Positions 17,377 through 30,416 of a stretch of 64,000 nucleotides of DNA are shown here, piece after piece. The stretch comes from Bradyrhizobium sp. CSA207 (GTDB lineage Bacteria; Pseudomonadota; Alphaproteobacteria; Rhizobiales; Xanthobacteraceae): the NCBI RefSeq assembly GCF_029051685.1, contig NZ_JAACFT010000009.1:62001-126000 (forward strand), written 5' to 3'. The translations under genes were made by a program, and so were the position numbers. The notes below the pieces were generated by a model. It was not told where the DNA came from. It ran no database searches and saw only the letters and a list, made by a program, of their open reading frames with translations. Every line of letters begins with the position of its first letter. Positions within the stretch are counted from its first letter, which is position 1.

Positions 17377-18174
17377 ATGCAGGAATTAATGAAAGGCAAG
17401 CGCGGTGTGATCATGGGCATCGCCAATGATCATTCGATCGCCTGGGGCATGGCGAAGACGCTGCATGCCCATGGCGCCGAGCTTGCCTTTACCTTCCAGG
17501 GCGAAGCCCTCGGCAAGCGCGTCAAGCCGCTGGCGGAATCGCTTGGTGTGGAATTGGTGCTGCCCTGCGACGTCGAGGACATCGCCAGTGTCGACGCCAC
17601 ATTCGATGTGCTCCGCGAGAAATGGGGCCGGCTCGATTTCGTGATCCACGCCATCGGCTTTGCCGACAAGAACGAGCTGAAGGGCCGCTACGCCGACACC
17701 AGCCGCGAGAATTTTTCGCGCACCATGGTGATCTCCTGCTTCTCCTTCACGGAGGTTGCAAAACGCGCCGCCGAGCTGATGACGGAGGGCGGCAGCATGG
17801 TCACGCTGACCTTCGGCGCCTCGGAGCGGGCGATGCCGAATTACAACGTGATGGGCGTGGCCAAGGCGGCGCTGGAAGCCTCCGTGCGCTATCTCGCCTC
17901 CGATTTCGGGCCGCGCGGCATCCGCGTCAACGCGATCTCCGCAGGCCCCATCCGGACGCTCGCCGGCTCGGGTATCGGCGAGGCGCGCGCGATGTTCGCG
18001 TTCATGCAAAAACATTCGCCGCTCCGCCGCGGTGTCACGCTCGACGAGCTCGGCGGTTCGGCGCTGTATCTGTTGTCGGACCTCTCCGGCGGCGTCACCG
18101 GCGAGATCCACTATGTCGATTCCGGCTACAACACCGTGCTGATGCCGAGGCCGGACGATCTGAAGACGGAATGA
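17377..18174 (+). CDS. fabI: Enoyl-ACP reductase (NADH)
   Basis: FabI performs the last reduction of each fatty-acid elongation cycle. It is an SDR-fold enzyme with the FabI-type cofactor loop GIANDHSIAWGMAKTL and the active site YNVMGVAK (Tyr-x6-Lys). The C-terminal DLSGGVTGEIHYVDSGYN is typical. I chose the ATG at 17377 (MQELMKGKRGVIMG), with GGGAG 11 bases upstream, giving 265 residues; an in-frame ATG at 17347 lies inside the family B repeat and is probably not used. A repeat insertion between fabB and fabI may affect co-transcription. Confidence 0.95.
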   Translation: MQELMKGKRGVIMGIANDHSIAWGMAKTLHAHGAELAFTFQGEALGKRVKPLAESLGVELVLPCDVEDIASVDATFDVLREKWGRLDFVIHAIGFADKNELKGRYADTSRENFSRTMVISCFSFTEVAKRAAELMTEGGSMVTLTFGASERAMPNYNVMGVAKAALEASVRYLASDFGPRGIRVNAISAGPIRTLAGSGIGEARAMFAFMQKHSPLRRGVTLDELGGSALYLLSDLSGGVTGEIHYVDSGYNTVLMPRPDDLKTE

Positions 18175-18315
18175 CTTGTCCGCAGGCCTGAGGTCGCGAC
18201 GGTTGGCGGAACCCCCACGATCATGGGGCTGACCGGGCAGCAGGATCATGTTTGCTGTGCCTGATTGTGCTGCGCGAATAGCGCGTCACGCGGTTCGGGA
18301 GGAACGATCTTGCCG

Positions 18316-20304
18316 ATGATGCAAGCGATGTGGCGCGCTGGTGCGCTGGCATCCGTTGTCGGCACCGTGCTGACCTGTGGGACTTTCCCTGTCCTGGCCC
18401 AGTCGACGGTCTGGGACTCGGTCCTATCCAACACGCACTGGTACGTACCGACGGCGCAACTGCTCGCCTACGCTGCGCCGAAGACCGGCTTTTCAAATCC
18501 GATTTCGATCGGCGACCAGACGCTGTGGTCGCTCGCGGCCGCGACCAATGGCTCGTTCACCGGAACGAGCGTGGCGCAGCTTGCGATCGGACCTGCGCAT
18601 CTGACCGACACCTCGACGATCCAGGGCTTTGTCACGAGCACAGGCCAGATCACGATGCTGTTCACGCCGACCTCGGGCGGTTCGGCGACCATCGGCCTTG
18701 GCCACATGCGAACCATCAACGGCGTGACCGGGATGGAAATGCAGATGATCACGGGAGACAGCTTGCTCGTGACGCATTGGGCCTACATGCTGCCCTACGA
18801 TCCCGCGGCGTACACGCCGCCGGCCTCGCAACCTGTTCCGGCCAATTCAGTGCCGCAATGGGCATGGACGGCCGGCACGCCGTGGCGGATCGTCAGCCCC
18901 GCTCTGTTCGGCACCGCGGCTCCCGGGCGCTTTGTCATCACGAATTATCAGAACGGCTATTTCTGGGGCGCCGGCGTCGCGCCCCCAGGCGGCGGCGCTC
19001 CCAATTTCACGCTCCTGGGCTCGGTCACGCCGGAGGGCAACGTTCTCTTCAACACGCTTTCGCGCGGCACTCTTGCCAGCCTCTACGGGGCGGCGAGCGG
19101 CGACGCATCGGGCGCGCAGATGCTCGTCAGCACCTATGACTCGGCGGGCAACCCGACCGGAGGCGTCGCTTATCTATCCCTGGTGCGACCCTATGCAGAA
19201 ATCCTGCAAGCCCAGAACAGCCGCGCGGGGCTCGCTGCAGCCGATACTCTCTATCGCTTGTCCACGACGTCGCTTGGCTGGTCCGGCACCATGGCGCCCG
19301 GCTTCGTCGCGCTTGATAATTTGAGCGGCCCTGGTCTAGTCAACGCTGTCAACCAGACCCTGCCCGTTGTCACCGGCGCGGCATCGCAGGCGACTTATGC
19401 CACGCAGCGCGCGTTCCAACAGGCGGTGGCGGGGCGGCTGGACGATGTGCTCGGTCTGAACGCCGGCGCTCTGCCCGAGCGGAATTTTTGGATGAAGCCG
19501 CTCGGCGGCAGCGTTCGGCAGGGAGGCGTCGATGGCGTTTCCGGATACAACGCCTCCGGGGGCGGCATTGCCGTGGGCGCGGACACGCCGGTCGCCTCGC
19601 GCGGGATGCTTGGCGGCGTGTTCGCCTATTCCCATCAGGCCATCACCGGCAGCGAGGATGCGGTTCCCAACCGGCTCGTCATCGATTCATATCAGGCGGG
19701 GCTCTATGGCGCATATGCGCTCGGCAACGGCATCCAGATCGATGCCCAGCTCGATGGTGCGTTGAACGACAATGGCGAAAGCCGTTCGCTGACGTTCATC
19801 AACGGCACCGCCGCGGCCGGCTATCGGTCCTATAGCGGGCACGCGGGTGCCGGCATCCGCAAGCTGATCCCGATCGAATCGGGCTTGGCGATCTCGCCGT
19901 CGCTGCGGCTGGATTATGGGCAGGTCCGGTCACCCGCCTACCAGGAGAGTGGCGCTGGAGGATTCAGCCTCAATGTGGATTCGCAAGCCTATCGCGAATT
20001 GACGCTGACGGCAGGGTTGAAGGGCGCCTACAGGATCGCGCGGCAAGTTTATCTCACCGGCGATTTCGGCGTCGGCTACAATGCGCTGAATCAGGGAGTT
20101 CAGATCAAGGCAGCGTTTGCCGGAGGTGGCGACGCCTTCGTCACCAACGGCCTTGCGCTTTCGCCATGGATCTATTCGACTGCGCTCGGACTCGTGGCGG
20201 CCGACAACAACCACTTTGATCTCGGCCTCCGCTATGGCCTTGCGGCTACATCCTCCGGTCTGCTCCAGCAGTCCGCCCTGGCCGTCTTCAAGGTCAAGCT
20301 CTGA
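18316..20304 (+). CDS. Autotransporter-like outer-membrane beta-barrel protein with unusual passenger
   Basis: The protein is 662 residues. The signal peptide runs to about residue 29 (LASVVGTVLTCGTFPVLAQS). Residues 30-370 are Gly/Thr/Ser-rich with repeated short strand-like segments but no obvious haemagglutinin or pertactin repeats. From about residue 400 (RNFWMKPLGGSVRQGGVDGVSGYNASG) to the end the pattern fits an autotransporter barrel: alternating hydrophobic strands, SYQAGLYGAYALGNGIQIDA, AGAGIRKLIP, LTAGLKGAYRIARQVYLTGDFGVGYN. The chain ends FKVKL, not the terminal aromatic residue expected for many barrels. GGGAGGAA at 18297-18304 precedes the ATG by 11 bases; a TTG at 18310 is an alternative. 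Function of the passenger is unknown. Confidence 0.75.
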   Translation: MMQAMWRAGALASVVGTVLTCGTFPVLAQSTVWDSVLSNTHWYVPTAQLLAYAAPKTGFSNPISIGDQTLWSLAAATNGSFTGTSVAQLAIGPAHLTDTSTIQGFVTSTGQITMLFTPTSGGSATIGLGHMRTINGVTGMEMQMITGDSLLVTHWAYMLPYDPAAYTPPASQPVPANSVPQWAWTAGTPWRIVSPALFGTAAPGRFVITNYQNGYFWGAGVAPPGGGAPNFTLLGSVTPEGNVLFNTLSRGTLASLYGAASGDASGAQMLVSTYDSAGNPTGGVAYLSLVRPYAEILQAQNSRAGLAAADTLYRLSTTSLGWSGTMAPGFVALDNLSGPGLVNAVNQTLPVVTGAASQATYATQRAFQQAVAGRLDDVLGLNAGALPERNFWMKPLGGSVRQGGVDGVSGYNASGGGIAVGADTPVASRGMLGGVFAYSHQAITGSEDAVPNRLVIDSYQAGLYGAYALGNGIQIDAQLDGALNDNGESRSLTFINGTAAAGYRSYSGHAGAGIRKLIPIESGLAISPSLRLDYGQVRSPAYQESGAGGFSLNVDSQAYRELTLTAGLKGAYRIARQVYLTGDFGVGYNALNQGVQIKAAFAGGGDAFVTNGLALSPWIYSTALGLVAADNNHFDLGLRYGLAATSSGLLQQSALAVFKVKL

Positions 20305-20314
20305 GCCGGCCGCC

Positions 20315-20911
20315 TCACCCGGCCGCGATCCTCTCCGCGCGCTGAAATGCCGGCCGCGCCATGCAGCGGGCGAGATAGGCATCGAAGGCCGGACGCGACG
20401 GCACCATCTTGAACAGGCGCACCGCGAAGTTGAGGCCCGAGCCGATGGTGATGTCGGCCGCGGAAAACTCCTCGCCGAGAATCCACGGCCCTTTTTCAAG
20501 CGCAGCTTCCAGCACGTCGAAGACCTGCGTCGCGCTGCCCCAGGCCGCGGTCGAGGTCGGCACTTCGATCTTGGTGAAGAGCTGGATGATGGCGGGCTCG
20601 ATGCAGCCCGGCGAGAAGAACAGCCATTGCAGATAGCGCGCGCGACGCGGGTCGGTCACAGCAGGGGCGAGCCTGGTCTCGGGATAACGGTCGGCAATGT
20701 AGGCGCAGATCGCCGCAGCCTCGCCAAGCGCGGCGTCGCCATCGCTGAGCGCCGGCACCTTGCCCATCGGATTGACCTTGAGGAAATCCGGCGCCTTCTG
20801 CGCGCCGGTCGAAATGTCGGTCAGCACACGCTCATAGGGCAGGCCGCTTTCTTCCATCAGCCAAAGCGTGGTGAACGAGCGCGAGCGGGGCGACCAATAC
20901 AGCTTGATCAT
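20315..20911 (-). CDS. Glutathione S-transferase family protein
   Basis: The 198-residue chain has the thioredoxin-fold N-domain (MIKLYWSPRSRSFTTLWLMEE) with a Ser-rich active-site loop, VNPMGKVPALSDGDAALGEAAAI (cis-Pro and the glutathione-binding region), and an all-helical C-domain (LGEEFSAADITIGSGLNFAV). It should conjugate or reduce substrates with glutathione in the cytoplasm; the substrate is unknown. I chose the ATG at 20911, with AAAGG upstream, over an ATG six codons earlier whose upstream bases are CCTCCC-like. It is convergent with the autotransporter gene, only 10 bases between stops. Confidence 0.87.
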   Translation of the reverse strand: MIKLYWSPRSRSFTTLWLMEESGLPYERVLTDISTGAQKAPDFLKVNPMGKVPALSDGDAALGEAAAICAYIADRYPETRLAPAVTDPRRARYLQWLFFSPGCIEPAIIQLFTKIEVPTSTAAWGSATQVFDVLEAALEKGPWILGEEFSAADITIGSGLNFAVRLFKMVPSRPAFDAYLARCMARPAFQRAERIAAG

Positions 20912-21050
20912 GGCGAGCGAACCTTTCATCGACGGGAGGCGAACACGGGTCCATTCATCGCGCGTCTCCTTCGAATCCGCAACGCACTACGTCTAGGGTC
21001 CAGATGATCCGAGCTTCTTCGGCGGCCTCGTCCGGAATCAATGCTCCAGC

Positions 21051-21887
21051 TCAGTCTTCCCTAAGATAGCCCGGCAGGCCCCGGTCGAGCCTGTCTGCGA
21101 CGAGTGCTCGTGTCCTGTCGCGGAGCGCCGTGTTGGCCGAAGCCGCCGCGGGCGGGTCGGGGAATAGAGAGTTGTCGAGCTTGGTCAGCGGGTCTTCGGT
21201 CAGTCGCATGCTTGCGGCGAAGTTCGCGCCGAAATTCACAAAGGGGCGCTTGATCTCCTCGTAGCTCCGGCCGTCAATCAGCGTGATCGCAACATTGGCG
21301 AAAAGGTGGGAGTGCCGGAGCAGGCCGCCGAGCCCCTGATTGTAGGTGCCGATGCCATTCAGCGTCATATGCGTGTTCGGCAACTCCGCCTTGAACGTGG
21401 TTGCAACAAGATAGCGATCGCAATTCGCATTCGCGGTGAAGCTGCGCACGATCACCGGCAGACGCTCTCCGGGATCTCGGATGAGGATCGTTTTCGGATT
21501 ATAGAAGGGCTCGAAGACGCCCTTGGGATAGGCGATCCTGCGCACTGCGGGATCGTTGTTCGTTGCCACGCGCACCCGCGCAAAGACGAGGTCATCGAGG
21601 CCCCAGTCGACTGGAACCTCGCTTGCCTCATTCTCGAAGATCGTAAGACCAAATTTCTGTACCGAGTAATGGTCTCCGATCACCGAGATCACGCCAAGCC
21701 GGCAAGGGCCGCTCTCCGCCGCGACCGGTTGCTTCGCAACCGGTTTGGCCTTCGGCGCCGACTTCTTGGCAACCGGTTTCGCCGGTGCAGCTTGAGCGGA
21801 TGGCGGGGCGGTCGAGGAAGGAGTTTGCGCGGCTGCCGGAGTGAGAAAGGACAGCAGGACGAGCGCCGAGGCAGCAGATCGAATCAT
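21051..21887 (-). CDS. Secreted protein of unknown function with Ala/Pro/Lys linker
   Basis: I do not recognise the family. The 278 residues start with a signal peptide (MIRSAASALVLLSFLTPAAAQ), then a low-complexity Ala-Pro-Lys segment with three KPVAK-type repeats (residues about 22-57), which may cross or contact the cell wall. A globular part follows (CRLGVISVIGDHYSVQKFGL to the end), with two Cys (about 62 and 155) that could pair. Motifs such as YNPKTILIRDPGERLPVIV and RPFVNFGANFAASMRL are not ones I can assign. Neighbours (GST, GNAT) give no functional hint. Confidence 0.7.
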   Translation of the reverse strand: MIRSAASALVLLSFLTPAAAQTPSSTAPPSAQAAPAKPVAKKSAPKAKPVAKQPVAAESGPCRLGVISVIGDHYSVQKFGLTIFENEASEVPVDWGLDDLVFARVRVATNNDPAVRRIAYPKGVFEPFYNPKTILIRDPGERLPVIVRSFTANANCDRYLVATTFKAELPNTHMTLNGIGTYNQGLGGLLRHSHLFANVAITLIDGRSYEEIKRPFVNFGANFAASMRLTEDPLTKLDNSLFPDPPAAASANTALRDRTRALVADRLDRGLPGYLRED

Positions 21888-21976
21888 GGATTCCAGGGAT
21901 CAGAGGCAAGAGGTCATCGGACACGCCACACTAGGTTGGGATCGTGACAACCGCAAGCTGCAGCCGGAATCGCTGT

Positions 21977-22441
21977 CTATCCGGTTGGCCGCTGCCGCTT
22001 CCACCGATAATACTTCATCACAAACCCGTTCGAGGGTTCGATCTCTTCCTGCTCGAACACAAAGCCCTCGCGCTCGTACCAGCGCCAGGCCTTTTCGTTC
22101 TCGCGCACGCAGCGCAGGTGCATCTCGTCGGGCAGTTGCGTGCGCGTGAAGGCGAGCAATTGCCGGCCGAGCGATTGACCCTGATAGGCGGGCGCGACGA
22201 AAAGCATGTCGAGATAGAGCTTTGGCAGATGCAGCGCCAGCATGGCGGCGATCGCGCCGTCGTCGTCGGCGACGAACAGGCTCCAGCCGTCCTCGATCTC
22301 GCGACGGATGCGCGCGCGCAGATTCGCGAGCAGGAAGTCGCTCGCTTCAGCGAGCCCGGTCGAGACCCAGCTCTCCATCCAGACGCGGGCGACCTCGTCA
22401 TATTCGTCCGCGCGGGCGAGGCGGATCACGGGACGTGACAT
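21977..22441 (-). CDS. GNAT-family N-acetyltransferase
   Basis: The 154-residue protein has the GNAT fold: IRLARADEYDEVARVWMESW at the N-terminus, the beta4 strand LYLDMLFVAPAYQGQSLGRQLLAF containing the acetyl-CoA loop (Q-x-x-G-x-G-like QGQSLGRQ), and RCVRENEKAWRWYEREGFVFE near the C-terminus. The substrate is unknown. It starts 7 bases after the oxyR stop on the same strand, so it may be co-transcribed with oxyR. Confidence 0.87.
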   Translation of the reverse strand: MSRPVIRLARADEYDEVARVWMESWVSTGLAEASDFLLANLRARIRREIEDGWSLFVADDDGAIAAMLALHLPKLYLDMLFVAPAYQGQSLGRQLLAFTRTQLPDEMHLRCVRENEKAWRWYEREGFVFEQEEIEPSNGFVMKYYRWKRQRPTG

Positions 22442-22448
22442 CGGGAGC

Positions 22449-25658
<3,210 letters not shown>

Positions 25659-25670
25659 GGTCTTGCTTCA

Positions 25671-25814
25671 CCTCTCCCGCTTGCGGGAGAGGTCGACGCG
25701 CTCCGGGCGATGCGAAGCATCGTCCCGCACGCGGCGGGTGAGGGCTCTGTCCTCGTTGGGACTCTCTCTGCGGAGATACCCTCTCCCCAGCCCTCTCCCG
25801 CAAGCGGGAGAGGG
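25671..25814. repeat. Family E intergenic repeat (CCTCTCCCGCTTGCGGGAGAGG type)
   Basis: A 22-base palindrome CCTCTCCC-GCTTGC-GGGAGAGG at 25671-25692 is mirrored by CCCTCTCCCGCAAGCGGGAGAGGG at 25791-25814. Between them is GGCGATGCGAAGCATCGTC, another hairpin, and a GGTGAGGG segment. Relatives occur at 49484-49643 and 51381-51497. It fills the spacer between convergent katG and pnp. Confidence 0.8.
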
Positions 25815-25840
25815 AGCGCATATGGCTCGGGGGAGAACCC

Positions 25841-25869
25841 AAACAAAAAGGGCGGCCGTGAGGCCGCCC
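25841..25869 (-). terminator. Intrinsic terminator of the pnp transcript
   Basis: GGGCGGCC-GTGA-GGCCGCCC (25850-25869) is a perfect 8-base stem with a tetraloop. On the minus strand it is followed by TTTTTGTTT (plus AAACAAAAA at 25841-25849). It lies about 30 bases after the pnp stop. The plus-strand tail TTCGTGTTT is weaker but may also help end katG transcripts. Confidence 0.8.
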
Positions 25870-25897
25870 TTCGTGTTTCCGATGTCGGCCGCGAGGC

Positions 25898-28060
<2,163 letters not shown>

Positions 28061-28106
28061 AGAGGTCTTCTTTCATGGGTTCTCGAAAGAAGGACGGCTC
28101 GAAAAA

Positions 28107-28182
28107 CAAAAACCATGCGCAAGATTGCGGGACGCTGATCGGAGCGGGCGATCAGCGTCCTGCGATCCTGCCATGGTTTTTG
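28107..28182 (-). promoter_or_regulatory. Very long hairpin in the rpsO-pnp intergenic region (pnp leader)
   Basis: Three nested inverted segments stack: 28107-28117 with 28172-28182 (11 perfect pairs), 28119-28129 with 28161-28171 (8 pairs of 11), and 28130-28141 with 28149-28160 (12 perfect pairs). They close on a 7-base loop (28142-28148), giving about 31 Watson-Crick pairs with one bulged base. It lies 47 bases upstream of the pnp ATG. In E. coli the pnp leader forms a long stem that RNase III cuts, which then lets PNPase repress its own mRNA; the position and shape here suggest the same role. The remainder of the 28061-28437 spacer shows only the rpsO terminator hairpin. Confidence 0.65.
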
Positions 28183-28404
28183 GAATTCGGATGGCGTCCA
28201 TCCTTTCGGGTCATACGGGCGCCTTGCCCGTTGTGCCCAGCCGCCGGATTGCTGCTGGACTGTCAGTCGGCACGAACGCGAATACCGAACCGCGGTCTTC
28301 GCCGATCATGCCCCGGATGCGAATCATCATTGGCTCGCACCCGACGCGCACGCAGCCTCGATCAAAAACCTTTAAACAAGCGCTTTCGTTCGAAACCACG
28401 CGCG

Positions 28405-28428
28405 AAAACGCGCGCCATTTGGCGCGCG
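28405..28428 (-). terminator. Terminator-like hairpin just after rpsO
   Basis: The stem CGCGCGCC / GGCGCGCG (28409-28416 and 28421-28428) closes on a 4-base loop and is followed on the minus strand by TTTT. It lies 10 bases after the rpsO stop. The U tract is short, so it may be partial, letting some transcripts through to pnp and stabilising rpsO mRNA ends. Confidence 0.55.
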
Positions 28429-28437
28429 CAGCAACAC

Positions 28438-28707
28438 TTAACGGCGAATGTTGTGCTTCTCGAGCAGCGCCTTGTAGCGCGCCTCGTCCCGCTTCTTCAC
28501 ATAGTCGAGGAGCGAGCGGCGGGTCGAGACCAGCTTCAAGAGGCCGCGACGCGAATGGTTGTCCTTCACGTGGGTCTTGAAATGGCTCGTGAGGTTGTTG
28601 ATGCGTTCCGAAAGGATCGCGACCTGAACCTCGGGCGAGCCGGTATCGCCGGCCTTGGTGGCATTCGTCTTGATGACTTCCGCTTTGCGTTCTGCGGCAA
28701 TCGACAT
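28438..28707 (-). CDS. rpsO: Ribosomal protein S15
   Basis: S15 binds the 16S rRNA central domain early in 30S assembly. The 89-residue chain [60 protein letters not shown] has the full S15 pattern and length. I chose the ATG at 28707; a TTG two codons earlier is possible. It follows truB by 2 bases and precedes pnp, the arrangement known from E. coli. Confidence 0.98.
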   Translation of the reverse strand: MSIAAERKAEVIKTNATKAGDTGSPEVQVAILSERINNLTSHFKTHVKDNHSRRGLLKLVSTRRSLLDYVKKRDEARYKALLEKHNIRR

Positions 28708-28709
28708 CG

Positions 28710-29828
28710 TCAATTTCTCTCGTTGCGACCGGAGCTGGCAGTCAGGCCGGTCAGGTTGAACACACGCTTGGGGATGATTTCGCCATTGCCAACTTCAGCA
28801 AGCGCGAGAAGCCGGCCTGCCACCGTGACATAGACTGTGCCGCTACAATTGGGCGCATCCCGTCCGCGCAACAAAACGGCCTGGCCCCGATGGAGCCTTG
28901 CCGCATCAGCCCGAGTGACGGCCAGTGCCGGGATGTCGTCCAGCGCGGTCTCAACGGGCATAAGCGCGTCGGCGAGGCTACCCTCGCCGGACGCGGCTCT
29001 ATCGCACAAAGCCTCCAACTGATCCAGTGGAATCATGTCGTTCTCGCCGAATGGACCGACCAGGGTCCGCCGCAGCGCGCAGATATGGCCATAAGTGCCG
29101 AGAATCCGGCCCATATCGCGGGCCAGCGCGCGGACATAGGTGCCCTTGCCGCACTCGGCCTCGAACGTCGACCGGTCGTTATCAGGTTGATCCACAAGGG
29201 ATAAATGGTGAATCTCGACCGGGCGGGGCGCCAGCTCGACGATCTCGCCGTCGCGGGCGAGGTCATAGGCGCGCTCGCCCTGGATCTTGATCGCGGAATA
29301 ACGCGGCGGGACCTGCTCGATCACCCCGGTGAAGCGGGGCAGGAGGGCCTCGATGGCCTCCCGGGTCGGGCGCTGGTCCGAGGTGTGGGTGACCCGGCCC
29401 TCGATGTCGTCGGTGTCGCGCTCCTCGCCCCAGCATACGGTGAAGCGATAGCGCTTGCGGCCGTCCATGACGAAGGGAACTGTCTTGGTGGCTTCCCCGA
29501 GCGCGATCGGCAGGCCGCCGGAGGCCAGCGGATCAAGTGTGCCGGCATGGCCGGCGCGCTTGGCCTGGAACAGGCGCTTGAGCACGGCGACGGCCTGCGT
29601 CGAGGTCATGCCGATCGGCTTGTCCAGCACGACCCAGCCGTGGACATCGCGCCGATCGCGGCGCGGCTGATTGCCCTTCTGCTTGCCCGCGCGAGGATCA
29701 TTGTTGACGCGGCGCGGCTCCTGATGCGGCTGGGTATCGTCGCCCACGTCCGCGAAATTATTTTTCTGCACGTCGCGCGTATCGGGCTCTTCGCCGCCGA
29801 TCGTGCCGTGAGCCGGGTCCATCATCAT
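28710..29828 (-). CDS. truB: tRNA pseudouridine(55) synthase
   Basis: TruB makes pseudouridine 55 in the T-loop of tRNAs. The catalytic Asp lies in [11 protein letters not shown]; other landmarks are [37 protein letters not shown] and [15 protein letters not shown]. The 372 residues include an N-terminal extension of about 65 residues that is charged and low in complexity ([20 protein letters not shown]), absent in E. coli TruB. The ATG overlaps the rbfA stop by 4 bases. Confidence 0.97.
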   Translation of the reverse strand: MMMDPAHGTIGGEEPDTRDVQKNNFADVGDDTQPHQEPRRVNNDPRAGKQKGNQPRRDRRDVHGWVVLDKPIGMTSTQAVAVLKRLFQAKRAGHAGTLDPLASGGLPIALGEATKTVPFVMDGRKRYRFTVCWGEERDTDDIEGRVTHTSDQRPTREAIEALLPRFTGVIEQVPPRYSAIKIQGERAYDLARDGEIVELAPRPVEIHHLSLVDQPDNDRSTFEAECGKGTYVRALARDMGRILGTYGHICALRRTLVGPFGENDMIPLDQLEALCDRAASGEGSLADALMPVETALDDIPALAVTRADAARLHRGQAVLLRGRDAPNCSGTVYVTVAGRLLALAEVGNGEIIPKRVFNLTGLTASSGRNERN

Positions 29829-30259
29829 CGTTCTTCTTCCCGATCCGAGTCCGGATCCTGTTCCAGGTCCTTCTGCACCGCAGGCGTTCGCAAAAGCTTC
29901 TCGATCCGTTCCGCTTCGTCGAATCGTTCGTCGACGCGGAAGCGAAGGTCAGGTGCAAATTTCAGGTTAACGCGCCGCGCGACCTCGCCGCGCAGGAACT
30001 TCTTGTTGCGTTCGAGCGCAGCGATGACGATGCCGGCGTCGCGGCCACCGAGCGGCATCACGTAGACCGTTGCGAGCTTCAGGTCGGGCGACATCCGCAC
30101 CTCCGGCACGGTGATGATGTGGCCTTCGAGGTCCGCATCATGCACGCTGCCTTGCGCCAGAATATCGGCTATCGCGTGGCGAACCTGCTCGCCGACGCGC
30201 AACTGACGCTGCGAGCCTCCGCCTGGCGCGGAACTTTTCTTCTGATGGTGGCGGGGCAT
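29825..30259 (-). CDS. rbfA: Ribosome-binding factor A
   Basis: RbfA is a 30S maturation and cold-adaptation factor that binds near helix 1 of 16S rRNA. The 144 residues show the KH-like core: [65 protein letters not shown]. The tail is acidic and Asp-rich ([12 protein letters not shown]). It is coupled to truB by a 4-base overlap; a 157-base spacer separates it from infB, with no clear terminator seen. Confidence 0.96.
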   Translation of the reverse strand: MPRHHQKKSSAPGGGSQRQLRVGEQVRHAIADILAQGSVHDADLEGHIITVPEVRMSPDLKLATVYVMPLGGRDAGIVIAALERNKKFLRGEVARRVNLKFAPDLRFRVDERFDEAERIEKLLRTPAVQKDLEQDPDSDREEER

Positions 30260-30416
30260 TGTTCGAAAATCACCTCGTCATGTCCGCGTTTGCGGCACGG
30301 GCATTGTCATTTGTCCGGTTGAAACGAATGAGGCGCGGATGGCCGGAATAAATCCGGCCATCGCGTTCTCGCAATTTCAGTTCAAAAAGATCCGGGCGCT
30401 TCGGTAAGATTTGGAC

